Shown here in pieces: positions 1 to 6,834 of a stretch of DNA of 20,805 nt (its first letter is position 1; every line of letters begins with the position of its first letter). The stretch is from an uncultured Clostridia bacterium. GTDB lineage: Bacteria; Bacillota; Clostridia; Oscillospirales; Acutalibacteraceae. Position numbers and translations under genes: made by a program. The stretch covers positions 1 to 20,805 of the forward strand of contig CANQLQ010000004.1 in the NCBI GenBank assembly GCA_947624755.1. Direction: 5' to 3'. Below the pieces are notes generated by a model. The model saw only the letters and a program-made list of their open reading frames with translations. It made no database searches and was not told the origin of the DNA.

Positions 1-658
1 TGCCGCCAAGCTTTTTTGAAATATAGAAGGTTGATACCGACGGAACGAATACCATAGTAAAGCCCGAAGCGATTCCCGGAAGGCTCAGCGGTAAAATAAC
101 CTTTGAAAGAACACGAAGCTTGTTTGCGCCAAGGTCCTCGGCGGCTTCAATAAGACCGTGGTCTATCTTCGACATAATTGAATAAAGCGGAAGAATCATA
201 TACGGAATATAGTTATAAACCATACCGAGCACGACTGCGCCTTGTGTATTTATCATATGTACCTGCGGCAAATGAAACGCAGACAAAGCCGAATTTATAA
301 GTCCCGTATCCTGAAGGATAATCATGAGAGAATAGGTTCTGATAAGAAGATTCATCCACATCGGAAGCATAACGAGAAGCATCATTGTGCGCTGGACGTT
401 AAGATTGCTCCTTGCCATAATATAAGCAAGCGGATAGGAAATAACAAGGCTGATTATCGTTGCGATAAACCCAAGCCAGATTGAGGTTAGCATTGTATCT
501 TTATACTTGCCTATTTCAGAAACGAACTGCCATGTAAAGTTTCCGTTTGCGTCGGTAAGTGAGTAATAAACAACAAATAAAAGCGGAACAACAATGAAAA
601 TTGCCGCCCAAATCATATACGGAGAAGCTGCAATTTTGCTTGCTTTGCTATTTTTCAT
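1..658 (-). CDS. potB: Spermidine/putrescine ABC transporter permease PotB (partial)
   Basis: Inner-membrane permease of the PotABCD polyamine importer. The first 219 residues are visible and the C-terminal part lies beyond the left edge. The protein starts MKNSKASKIAASPYMIW. Hydrophobic segments lie near residues 13-32, 57-82, 92-116 and 140-162. The EAA loop that docks onto the ATPase is at about 171-190 (EAAEDLGANKLRVLSKVILP), and its Gly is in place. The start at 658 follows a GAGGAG ribosome site lying inside the end of potA. Only 3 bases separate the potA stop from this ATG, so the two are translationally coupled. potC and potD would be expected just outside the window. The identification rests on the EAA motif, the N-terminal permease sequence and the potA neighbour. 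The exact polyamine substrate is inferred from the family. Confidence 0.9.
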   Translation of the reverse strand, partial: MKNSKASKIAASPYMIWAAIFIVVPLLFVVYYSLTDANGNFTWQFVSEIGKYKDTMLTSIWLGFIATIISLVISYPLAYIMARSNLNVQRTMMLLVMLPMWMNLLIRTYSLMIILQDTGLINSALSAFHLPQVHMINTQGAVVLGMVYNYIPYMILPLYSIMSKIDHGLIEAAEDLGANKLRVLSKVILPLSLPGIASGFTMVFVPSVSTFYISKKLGG

Positions 659-661
659 CTA

Positions 662-1798
662 TCACTCCTCCTCTGCTTCGACATCCGAAAGATGTTCAAG
701 CTCATCGCTGAAAGAACTGTAGTCGCCGTAAAGTCCGGAATATTCGCTCTTTTTCATAACGTGAATTGCGTCAGGCTCAATTTCTATGCCTATCTCGCTG
801 CCAACCGGATAATAATCGGTTGTCTGTATCATCCACTTGAAATTCTGAATGTCAACGATCATTTCAAAGTGAATACCCTTGAATGTATTGGAAGTGATAG
901 TACCTTTGATTGAGCCTTCCTGAATCGGAACTATGTCAACATCTTCCGGACGAATGACAATATCAACCTTTTCGTTGACAGCAAAGCCCTTGTCAAGGCA
1001 TTGAAAAACAGCGCCGGAGAATTTAGCTTTATAGTCGTCAAGCATAACACCGTCAAGAATGTTGCTTTCACCGATAAAATCAGCTACAAATGCGTTCTTT
1101 GGTTCGTTATAAATATCAATAGGTTTGCCTATCTGCTGGATTTTGCCTTCATTCATAACAACGACTGTGTCTGACATCGAAAGCGCTTCCTGCTGGTCGT
1201 GGGTGACGAAAATGAAGGTAATACCAAGTCTTTTTTGGATATTTTTAAGTTCAACCTGCATATCTTTACGAAGCTTGAGATCAAGAGCCGCAAGCGGTTC
1301 GTCAAGAAGAAGAATTTTTGGGTCAACGGCAAGCGCTCTTGCAATTGCAACTCTCTGCTGCTGACCGCCCGAAAGAAGAGTCACGTCTCTTCTTTCAAAG
1401 CCCTTCAGGTTGACAAGAGCAAGCATTTCTTTGACTTTTTTGCTTATCTCTTTTTCTTTAAGCTTTTTGCCGTTTACCTTTTTGTTGCGAAGCCCGAAAG
1501 CAATATTTTCATAAACATTTAGATGCTGGAAAAGCTGGTATCGCTGAAAAATAGTATTGACCTGTCTTTTATGCGGCGGCAAGCTGTTGATGTCTTTGCC
1601 GTCAAAAAGAACCTGCCCGCCGTCCGCTTCAAGAAAACCTGCGATAATTCTAAGCGTTGTTGTTTTGCCGCAGCCGGACGGACCGAGGAACGTAATAAAT
1701 TCCCCATCCTTGATGCGAAGATTAATGTCATCAAGAACGACCTCATCTCCAAATTTTTTGGAAATGTTTTTCAGTTCGATAATAAAATTATCTTCCAT
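662..1798 (-). CDS. potA: Polyamine ABC transporter ATP-binding protein PotA
   Basis: ATPase that powers polyamine import, 378 residues with the start used here. Walker A is GPSGCGKTT (39-47), the Q-loop glutamine is near 85, the signature LSGGQQQ is at 142-148, Walker B LLLDEP is at 163-168 and the switch histidine is H200. A C-terminal TOBE-type regulatory domain follows from about 235. All catalytic motifs are intact. An in-frame ATG exists 7 codons upstream, but the ATG at 1798 has AAAGGGG at good spacing and matches the family N-terminus, so it is preferred. It is the first gene of a potA-potB unit. A consensus promoter and a roughly 220-nt leader with an intrinsic-terminator hairpin precede it, which suggests control by attenuation. 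Other CUT1/MOI-type importers share this ATPase fold. The potB sequence next door favours polyamines. Confidence 0.93.
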   Translation of the reverse strand: MEDNFIIELKNISKKFGDEVVLDDINLRIKDGEFITFLGPSGCGKTTTLRIIAGFLEADGGQVLFDGKDINSLPPHKRQVNTIFQRYQLFQHLNVYENIAFGLRNKKVNGKKLKEKEISKKVKEMLALVNLKGFERRDVTLLSGGQQQRVAIARALAVDPKILLLDEPLAALDLKLRKDMQVELKNIQKRLGITFIFVTHDQQEALSMSDTVVVMNEGKIQQIGKPIDIYNEPKNAFVADFIGESNILDGVMLDDYKAKFSGAVFQCLDKGFAVNEKVDIVIRPEDVDIVPIQEGSIKGTITSNTFKGIHFEMIVDIQNFKWMIQTTDYYPVGSEIGIEIEPDAIHVMKKSEYSGLYGDYSSFSDELEHLSDVEAEEE

Positions 1799-1897
1799 AG
1801 TAAACCCCTTTCTCTGCATGACTAAAATAATTTGAAATTAGTGCAAATGTATGCGCCGGTCATGCTCGCTCAATTTAAGGAAGAGTACGAAAAATAT

Positions 1898-1991
1898 AAA
1901 AAAATAACCGATAAGAGAACTTCCGCCTGACGGACGTGTTCCCTCTTCGGTTACCACGGGTATAAAAACGATGACAAGGCTAAAACCCACG
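1898..1991 (-). promoter_or_regulatory. Structured 5' leader of potA with intrinsic-terminator hairpin (candidate attenuator or riboswitch)
   Basis: Read on the minus strand, AACCGAAGAGGGAAC (1938-1952) pairs with GTTCTCTTATCGGTT (1906-1920) in a long imperfect helix, capped by the small hairpin TCCG-TCAGG-CGGA (1922-1934). The tract ATTTTTTTATATTTTT follows at once. This is an intrinsic terminator placed about 100 nt before the potA start. Upstream, CGTGGGT (1985-1991) can pair with ACCCGTG (1955-1961). An alternative pairing of GGCGTG (1988-1993) with CACGTCC (1932-1938) would disrupt the terminator cap. I do not recognise a known riboswitch family. The terminator is well supported; the ligand and the switch are inference. 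Confidence 0.6.
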
Positions 1992-2021
1992 CCATACATA
2001 ATCGTACACTCATTGAAATAT

Positions 2022-2050
2022 AATATAGTGCAAAATGCAGCAAATGTCAA
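2022..2050 (-). promoter_or_regulatory. Sigma-A promoter of potA
   Basis: On the minus strand TTGACA (2045-2050) and TATATT (2022-2027) are separated by 17 bases. This is a near-consensus vegetative promoter, with transcription expected to start near 2015. It leaves a leader of about 220 nt before potA. The -35 element lies inside one arm of an inverted repeat (2036-2094). Confidence 0.8.
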
Positions 2051-2094
2051 CATATTTTTAAAATTTTTTTGATTTTATTTTTTGACATTCTGCA
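2036..2094. repeat. Imperfect inverted repeat between the malic enzyme gene and potA
   Basis: TGCAGCAAATGTCAA (2036-2050) and TTGACATTCTGCA (2082-2094) form 13 base pairs with a 2-base bulge around a 31-base AT-rich loop. It lies downstream of the malic enzyme stop and covers the potA -35 box. It could act as a weak terminator or as an operator. Neither role can be decided from the sequence. Confidence 0.55.
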
Positions 2095-2118
2095 TAAAGC
2101 TTTTTTACAGCGCAATAG

Positions 2119-3297
2119 TTATATTCTTGCGACTGCGCTTTCCTTTGCTGCTTTCGCAACTGCTGCGGCAACAGTCTTGCCCACTCTTTCGTCAAAAGCG
2201 GCAGGAAGAATATAGTCGCTTTTTAGTTCTTCATCCGAAACGAGAGAAGCAATTGCTTTAGCGGCGGCAATTTTCATCTCTTCGTTTATATCGCTTGCAC
2301 GAACGTCAAGAGCGCCGCGGAAAATACCCGGAAATGCAAGGACATTGTTTATTTGATTCGGAAAATCCGAACGGCCTGTTCCGACAACGCACGCACCAGC
2401 CTCAAGGGCTTCGTCAGGCATAATTTCCGGTGTGGGATTTGCCATTGCAAAAATTATCGGGTCTTTTGACATTGAGCGAACCATATCTTTTGAAACGCAG
2501 TTCGCGGCGGAAACGCCGACAAATATATCCGCTCCTTTGAGTGCGTCTTCAAGCGTACCGGTTTTGCCGCTTTTATTTGTATAAGACGCAAGTTCAGCTT
2601 TTGCAGGTTCTTTTTCAATGCCTTCTCTGTTTTTATGAACGATGCCTTTGCGGTCGCACATAATAACATCTTTTATGCCCATTGCAAGATATAATTTCGC
2701 AATCGCCACACCTGCGGCTCCTGCTCCGTTGAAAACAGCCGTGCAGTCTTCGATTTTCTTTTTGCAAAGCTTAAGAGCATTGATTAGTGCGGCAAGACAG
2801 ATAACTGCCGTTCCGTGCTGGTCATCGTGAAAAATCGGAATATCGGTTTTTTCTTTGAGCTTTCTTTCAATTTCAAAGCATCTCGGCGCAGAAATATCTT
2901 CAAGATTTATACCGCCGAATGAGCCTGAAATCATAGCAATCGTGTTGACAATTGTATCGACGTCATTTGACTTTATGCAAAGCGGAATTGCATCAACGCC
3001 GCCAAATTCCTTGAAAAGCACGCATTTGCCCTCCATAACCGGCATACCTGCCTCAGGTCCGATATTTCCAAGACCGAGAACCGCCGAACCGTCCGTTACA
3101 ACGGCTATGGTATTCCAGCGGCGGGTAAGCTCATAAGATTTGTTTACGTCTTTTTGAATTTCAAGGCATGGTTCGGCAACGCCCGGAGTATATGCAAGCG
3201 AAAGAGCCTGCTTGCTGTCAACCTTTGCACGGGCAACAACTTCAATCTTTCCCTTCCATTGCTTATGAAGCTTTAAAGATTCTTTTGCATAATCCAT
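2119..3297 (-). CDS. NAD(P)-dependent malic enzyme (short bacterial type)
   Basis: Cytoplasmic enzyme that decarboxylates malate oxidatively to pyruvate and CO2, 392 residues, the usual size of the short bacterial form without a phosphotransacetylase domain. Seen: the YTPGVAEP motif with Tyr36, Lys91 in MEGKCVLFKEFGG, the metal site LEDISAPRCFEIE (132-144), FHDDQHGTA (156-164), the nucleotide loop GAGAAG (191-196) and the late motif GRSDFPNQINN. All expected catalytic residues are present. The reading frame stays open 36 codons further upstream, but that stretch is read through a GC-rich palindrome. The ATG at 3297 has AAAGGAG 8 bases upstream and fits the family start. It follows the Ldh_2-family gene by 85 bases, so malate made or used by that enzyme could feed this step. 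Whether NAD or NADP is used cannot be told by eye. Confidence 0.92.
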   Translation of the reverse strand: MDYAKESLKLHKQWKGKIEVVARAKVDSKQALSLAYTPGVAEPCLEIQKDVNKSYELTRRWNTIAVVTDGSAVLGLGNIGPEAGMPVMEGKCVLFKEFGGVDAIPLCIKSNDVDTIVNTIAMISGSFGGINLEDISAPRCFEIERKLKEKTDIPIFHDDQHGTAVICLAALINALKLCKKKIEDCTAVFNGAGAAGVAIAKLYLAMGIKDVIMCDRKGIVHKNREGIEKEPAKAELASYTNKSGKTGTLEDALKGADIFVGVSAANCVSKDMVRSMSKDPIIFAMANPTPEIMPDEALEAGACVVGTGRSDFPNQINNVLAFPGIFRGALDVRASDINEEMKIAAAKAIASLVSDEELKSDYILPAAFDERVGKTVAAAVAKAAKESAVARI

Positions 3298-3339
3298 ATC
3301 AAAATCTCCTTTGAAAAGTTCATTAAACCAAAACACACA

Positions 3340-3370
3340 GCAGGGGCGACCACATGGGGGCCGCCCCTGC
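3340..3370. repeat. GC-rich extragenic palindrome (REP-like) between two genes
   Basis: GCAGGGGCG (3340-3348) and CGCCCCTGC (3362-3370) are perfect inverted arms. They extend inward by CC/GG past one mismatch around the loop ACATGG. The composition is far more GC-rich than the surroundings. Palindromes with GGGGCG/CGCCCC arms recur in genomes of related Clostridia, to my recollection, so this may be a dispersed repeat. Only one copy is in this window. It could also stabilise or end the upstream transcript. Confidence 0.65.
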
Positions 3371-3382
3371 GCGATTAGATAT

Positions 3383-4492
3383 TTATTTCTCCCATGGGAA
3401 AACATAGTTGAGCTTTAGGTCATCACGAACCTTTGACATTTCAGCCTGAACAGATTCATTGATAGGTACGCCGCTGTCTTTTCTGCTAAGCCAGATATCA
3501 TGCTCTTTTTCGCCTGCCGAATATATTCTTTCGGCGCCCGGCGCTTTCTTTGAAGCACGGACTTTGCGAATGATTTCACCGGCCTTCTTTCTTGCAATTT
3601 CCTGACCGAGGAAATGATCGGTATCTATTGCAATAAAGAAATGACCGAGATGATATGGTCTTATATTTCCGTTTTCATCTTTGCCGTTGAGGTCTTTGCC
3701 GTAGCTTCCGTCCTGAAGTGCGGCCGAAAGAAGTTCAACTACCATAGCATAACCGTAGCCTTTGTAACCGCCGAGGTCTTCACCGATACCGCCGAGAGTT
3801 GTAAGAGCTGCCGTGCCGCCGCGAATCTTTTTAAGCGCAACGCCTGCGTCGCCTTCGATCGATTCGCCGTCAAGACCGATTATTGTGCCGGGGTGAACAT
3901 CTTCACCTATTCTTTCATAATATTCAACCTTACCGTTTTGAGTAATTGAAGTTGCACAGTCGATAAGAAAATCAAAGTCTTCGTCAGTAGGAATACCTAT
4001 TGTAAGCGGATTTGTTCCGAACATACCTTCAACACCGAAAGTCGGAGCTACAGAAGGACGTGCGTTTGTACCCGTAATGCCGATACAGCCCTCTTTACAT
4101 GCCATTGTTGAATAGTAACCGGCAATACCGTAGTGGCAAGAATTACGTACAACTACCATACCCATACCGTATTTCTTAGCCTTTTCAATTGCCATTTTCA
4201 TTGATTTATAACCGATGACCTGACCCATACCGTCATGACCGTCAACAACAGCCGTTGTTTCGGTTTCTTTGATAATTTCAAAGTTAGTTACGGGATTCTG
4301 GATACCTGCATTGATTCTGTCAATATAAATCGGCTTAAAACGGTTGCAGCCGTGAGATTCAATACCTCTTCTGTCCGATTCAAGAAGAATGTCCGTGCAG
4401 ATCTGCGCATCTTCACGCGGAACGCCTACACCTACGAATGCGTCTGTGATAAAGTCATTTGCTGTTTTCCAATCAAGAATTACCTTACCCAT
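3383..4492 (-). CDS. Ldh_2-family NAD(P)-dependent 2-hydroxyacid dehydrogenase (malate/L-lactate type)
   Basis: 369-residue oxidoreductase of the malate/L-lactate/ureidoglycolate dehydrogenase family, which has its own fold distinct from classical MDH/LDH. Seen: the conserved ESHG motif with His47 near the N-terminus, and NSCHYGIAGYYS with His120, the segment expected to hold the active site and nucleotide contacts. Further family stretches are GTNARPS, FGTNPLTIGIP and GYKGYGYAMVVELLSAAL. The length fits the family. A GTG at 4501 is possible, but it overlaps the AGGAG ribosome site, which is 8 bases from the ATG at 4492. It lies 73 bases after glpK and 85 bases before the malic enzyme. The neighbourhood fits a path from malate or a related hydroxyacid to pyruvate. 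The precise substrate cannot be set by sequence reading; malate is the favoured guess. Confidence 0.88.
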   Translation of the reverse strand: MGKVILDWKTANDFITDAFVGVGVPREDAQICTDILLESDRRGIESHGCNRFKPIYIDRINAGIQNPVTNFEIIKETETTAVVDGHDGMGQVIGYKSMKMAIEKAKKYGMGMVVVRNSCHYGIAGYYSTMACKEGCIGITGTNARPSVAPTFGVEGMFGTNPLTIGIPTDEDFDFLIDCATSITQNGKVEYYERIGEDVHPGTIIGLDGESIEGDAGVALKKIRGGTAALTTLGGIGEDLGGYKGYGYAMVVELLSAALQDGSYGKDLNGKDENGNIRPYHLGHFFIAIDTDHFLGQEIARKKAGEIIRKVRASKKAPGAERIYSAGEKEHDIWLSRKDSGVPINESVQAEMSKVRDDLKLNYVFPWEK

Positions 4493-4565
4493 TTTGATCA
4501 CTCCTGTTTTATAATTTACGGCTTTCGCCTAATTTATGTGAAAGAAATTTTTTTGCTTTGCAAAA

Positions 4566-6080
4566 TTATTCCTTTTCAGCCCAATTCATAGATCTGCCTA
4601 CTGCTTTTTTCCAGCCGGCATAAAGCTTATTGCGCTGTTCGAGCGGCATATTCGGCTCAAAAATACGGTCAACCTCACGGTTGTTTTCAATATCTTCGAG
4701 GCTTTCCCATACTCCGACAGCAAGACCTGCGAGATAAGCCGCGCCGAGAGCCGTTGTTTCAACCGTCTTGGGTCTGTTGACCTTTGTCCTTGCCATATCG
4801 GCCTGAATCTGGAGCATAATGTTGCTTACACTTGCGCCGCCGTCAACACGAAGGTCAGCTATTTCAATGCCTGAGTCGTTGCTCATGGCTTCAAGAAGGT
4901 CAGTCATCTGATAAGTAATACTTTCAAGAACCGCCCTTGCAATGTGCGCGCGGTTAACACCTCTTGTAAGACCTACAAGACAGCCCCTTGCATACATATC
5001 CCAATAAGGAGCTCCGAGGCCGGTAAAAGCAGGAACAAGATAGCAGCCGTTTGAATCGGGAACGGTTTCCGCAAGTTCATCGCAGCGACGGGGACTGTCA
5101 ACGAGTTGAACTTCATCACGAAGCCATTTTATAACGGAGCCTGCGTTAAATGCGCTGCCTTCGATTGAATATGTGGTTTTACCGCCAATACTCCATGCAA
5201 CACCGGTGAGAAGATTATTTTTTGAAGTTACACGCTTGTCTCCCGTGTTCATAAGAAGGAAACAGCCTGTGCCGTATGTATTCTTTGCCATACCCGAATT
5301 GAAACAAGCCTGACCGAAAAGAGCCGACGGCTGGTCGCCTATTGCACCGCAAATAGGAACGCCTTCAAGTTCTTCAATACCGAGAATACCGCTTGCAACC
5401 CAACCGTAAACCTGACTCGAGGCAACGGGAGTGGGAAGAATATTCATCGGTACTCCGAGTTTTTCGCAAAGATATTCGTCCCAGCAAAGCTTGTCAACAT
5501 CAAACAGCATTGTTCTTGATGCATTTGAATAGTCGGTAACATGAACGCGGCCTCCGGTAAGGTTCCATATAAGCCATGTTTCAACCGTACCGAAAAGAAG
5601 CTGTCCGGAGTCTGCAAGAGCTTTTGCTCCGGGAACATTGTCAAGGATCCATTTAATTTTGGTAGCAGAGAAATATGCGTCTATAATAAGTCCGGTATGC
5701 TCGGTTATATAATCGCAAAGCTCTTTGTCCTGCTTGATTTTTTCGCACATCTCGGCTGTTCTTCTGCACTGCCAGACGATTGCATTATAAACCGGCTTGC
5801 CTGTCGCTCTATCCCAGAGAATCGTTGTTTCACGCTGATTGGTTATGCCGATACCCGCAATATCCTTTGCCTTTACCTGACCCGAGGCGAGAACAGATGT
5901 TATTGATGTTATCTGACTGTAAAGAATCTTGAGCGGATCGTGTTCAACCCAGCCTGCTTTCGGATAAATCTGATCAAATTCATTCTGAGCTTTTGCAATT
6001 ATATTGCCTTTTTTGTCAAACACAATTGCTCGTGAACTTGTTGTGCCCTGATCAAGGGCAAGAACGTATTTGCCTGACAT
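4566..6080 (-). CDS. glpK: Glycerol kinase
   Basis: FGGY-family kinase that phosphorylates glycerol to glycerol 3-phosphate, 504 residues, full length. Seen: the ATP-binding start ALDQGTTSSR (8-17), NQRETT (81-86), the glycerol-binding NAIVWQCRRT stretch, catalytic Asp249 in GDQPSALFGQ, NTYGTGCF (267-274) and the C-terminal GGASVSN and TALGAAYLAGLAVG motifs. The ATG at 6080 is chosen because AAGGAGG sits 8 bases upstream. The open frame extends 36 codons further, but through the leader RNA. The loop between YG (225-226) and the catalytic Asp lacks the histidine found in the YHF(Y/F)G motif of many Firmicutes enzymes, where HPr phosphorylates it, so that activation route is probably absent. 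A sigma-A promoter and a terminator-containing leader lie upstream. No glpF or glpD is visible in the window. Confidence 0.96.
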   Translation of the reverse strand: MSGKYVLALDQGTTSSRAIVFDKKGNIIAKAQNEFDQIYPKAGWVEHDPLKILYSQITSITSVLASGQVKAKDIAGIGITNQRETTILWDRATGKPVYNAIVWQCRRTAEMCEKIKQDKELCDYITEHTGLIIDAYFSATKIKWILDNVPGAKALADSGQLLFGTVETWLIWNLTGGRVHVTDYSNASRTMLFDVDKLCWDEYLCEKLGVPMNILPTPVASSQVYGWVASGILGIEELEGVPICGAIGDQPSALFGQACFNSGMAKNTYGTGCFLLMNTGDKRVTSKNNLLTGVAWSIGGKTTYSIEGSAFNAGSVIKWLRDEVQLVDSPRRCDELAETVPDSNGCYLVPAFTGLGAPYWDMYARGCLVGLTRGVNRAHIARAVLESITYQMTDLLEAMSNDSGIEIADLRVDGGASVSNIMLQIQADMARTKVNRPKTVETTALGAAYLAGLAVGVWESLEDIENNREVDRIFEPNMPLEQRNKLYAGWKKAVGRSMNWAEKE

Positions 6081-6109
6081 ATTTATTTCCTCCTTAACAC
6101 AAGAGATAG

Positions 6110-6199
6110 AAAAAAAGACGGAAACCGACCACCAATTCCAAAAAAATTTGGCATTCAGATGGGATCGTCGCCGTTCTCTACTCTCCACAGTTCCTATCT
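6110..6199 (-). promoter_or_regulatory. glpK leader with competing helices and poly-U (candidate attenuator)
   Basis: On the minus strand ACGGCGAC (6167-6174) can pair with GTCG (6126-6129) plus CCGT (6118-6121), leaving a 4-base bulge. Seven U residues follow (6110-6116), which resembles an intrinsic terminator. Inside the loop lies the small hairpin CCAAA-UUUU-UUUGG. An upstream helix AGATAGG (6193-6199) with CCCATCT (6157-6163) encloses the left terminator arm and excludes it topologically. This layout resembles glycerol operon leaders controlled by antitermination (GlpP in Bacillus), but no GlpP gene or known binding motif was recognised here. Confidence 0.45.
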
Positions 6200-6224
6200 C
6201 ACTTTTGTGTTTTCATCAGATTTT

Positions 6225-6253
6225 ATTTTACTTTAATATGTAGAATTTGTCAA
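6225..6253 (-). promoter_or_regulatory. Sigma-A promoter of glpK
   Basis: On the minus strand TTGACA (6248-6253) and TAAAAT (6225-6230) are 17 bases apart. Start of transcription is expected near 6218, leaving about 138 nt of leader. The space between this promoter and the terminator at 6340-6377 is AT-rich with nothing else recognisable. Confidence 0.78.
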
Positions 6254-6339
6254 CAATTTATTATAATTTTTGGCCTATTTGTAAAATAAAAAATAAAAAT
6301 TCCACTTAAATTAAAAAGTGTAAAATTTATATAGATAAA

Positions 6340-6385
6340 GGGGTGTCGCAAAATGTTAAAACTTTGAGCGACAGCCCTTTTCTTT
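6340..6385. terminator. Bidirectional intrinsic terminator
   Basis: GGGGTGTCGC (6340-6349) pairs with GCGACAGCCC (6368-6377) with one mismatch around an 18-base loop. TTTTCTTTT follows on the plus strand, and a shorter CTTTATCT tract follows on the minus strand. It closes the accessory stretch on its right and insulates glpK. Hairpins of the GGCTGTCGC type are also often found after transposase genes, but no transposase remains here. Confidence 0.65.
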
Positions 6386-6394
6386 TAAATAATC

Positions 6395-6535
6395 TTATGT
6401 TCCTGCCTTTTGAAGCGTTAGACTCCATGTTTTATGGCAAGTTTTGTTTTTCAAAGCCGCAAAATTACAGCATAGCTTAATGAATTTTTTAGACTGCCGT
6501 TTGCCTTTATTGCCTTCGTACATGACAAACGGCAT
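6395..6535 (-). CDS. Possible 46-residue small protein (unrecognised)
   Basis: Small frame starting MPFVMYEGNKGKRQ and ending LTLQKAGT, lying 7 bases after the stop of the LysM remnant, with AAGGG five bases before its ATG. It is basic (many Lys/Arg), has three cysteines and no membrane segment. The start region lies in a 9-bp perfect inverted repeat (6495-6503 with 6526-6534). That repeat could hide the start codon, or could mean the frame is only a by-product of an RNA hairpin. I do not recognise a family. It may be the tail of the same degraded locus as the LysM fragment. Whether it is translated is doubtful. Confidence 0.25.
   Translation of the reverse strand: MPFVMYEGNKGKRQSKKFIKLCCNFAALKNKTCHKTWSLTLQKAGT
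6495..6534. repeat. 9-bp perfect inverted repeat
   Basis: TGCCGTTTG (6495-6503) and CAAACGGCA (6526-6534) with a 22-base loop. TTTTA follows on the plus strand, so it could end plus-strand transcripts. It overlaps the start of the 46-residue frame. Confidence 0.5.
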
Positions 6536-6542
6536 TTTACCC

Positions 6543-6791
6543 TTACTTATTAGGCAGCTTCAATTTTTGTCCGCGGTAAACAGCAGTGGTTTTTAAGCCA
6601 TTGAGCTTCACGATCTCTGTGTATCTTGCACCTTTGCCAAGATTTTTTCTTGCGATATCCCATAAGGTATCACCGCTCTTAACAGTATATGTGCGATAAG
6701 AAGCGGTACTTTTTTTCGTTTCAGAAATGACTACGGTTTTTGCTTTTGTCCAATCCGATACGTACTCATTGGTGTGATTTTTTATATAAAA
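6543..6791 (-). pseudogene. Remnant of a LysM-domain (peptidoglycan-binding) protein
   Basis: An 82-residue open frame that ends in a clear LysM domain: YTVKSGDTLWDIARKNLGKG, then YTEIVKLNGLK, then VYRGQKLKLPNK and stop. A linker rich in Lys, Ser and Thr precedes it. The frame contains no ATG, GTG or TTG before the domain, and an in-frame TAG closes it at 6792-6794. It is therefore the C-terminal end of a longer protein whose front part is missing. LysM domains of this type commonly end phage endolysins, secreted amidases and baseplate proteins. Which one this was cannot be told. The break point coincides with one copy of a 19-base direct repeat (6777-6795), which suggests a deletion or replacement event. 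The linker and domain frame are otherwise undamaged, so the loss may be recent. Confidence 0.7.
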
Positions 6792-6834
6792 CTATTTATT
6801 GTACCTGTTATTTTTATTTTTTATATAAAATTAT
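6777..6834. repeat. Direct repeat of 19 bases, two copies
   Basis: ATTTTTTATATAAAACTAT (6777-6795) and ATTTTTTATATAAAATTAT (6816-6834) match at 18 of 19 positions and start 39 bases apart. One copy marks the truncated end of the LysM remnant and the other covers the stop codon of the secreted protein gene. The content is simple AT sequence, so chance is possible. The position at a gene break makes a slippage or recombination junction plausible. Confidence 0.5.

Noticed and set aside
1838..2053. 71-residue minus-strand frame in front of potA
   Set aside because: Its start overlaps the potA -35 element and it has no ribosome site; the region is a structured RNA leader.
3298..3405. 36-codon N-terminal extension of the malic enzyme
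   Set aside because: It is read through a GC-rich palindrome, and the inner ATG has a strong ribosome site and the family start.
4493..4565. Small hairpins TTTTGC-AAA-GCAAAA and GGC-GAAA-GCC between glpK and the dehydrogenase gene
   Set aside because: Stems are too short and no U-tract follows; not a supported terminator.
6184..6195. GGAGAGTAG in the glpK leader, like the start of a THF riboswitch
   Set aside because: The rest of that riboswitch consensus is absent.
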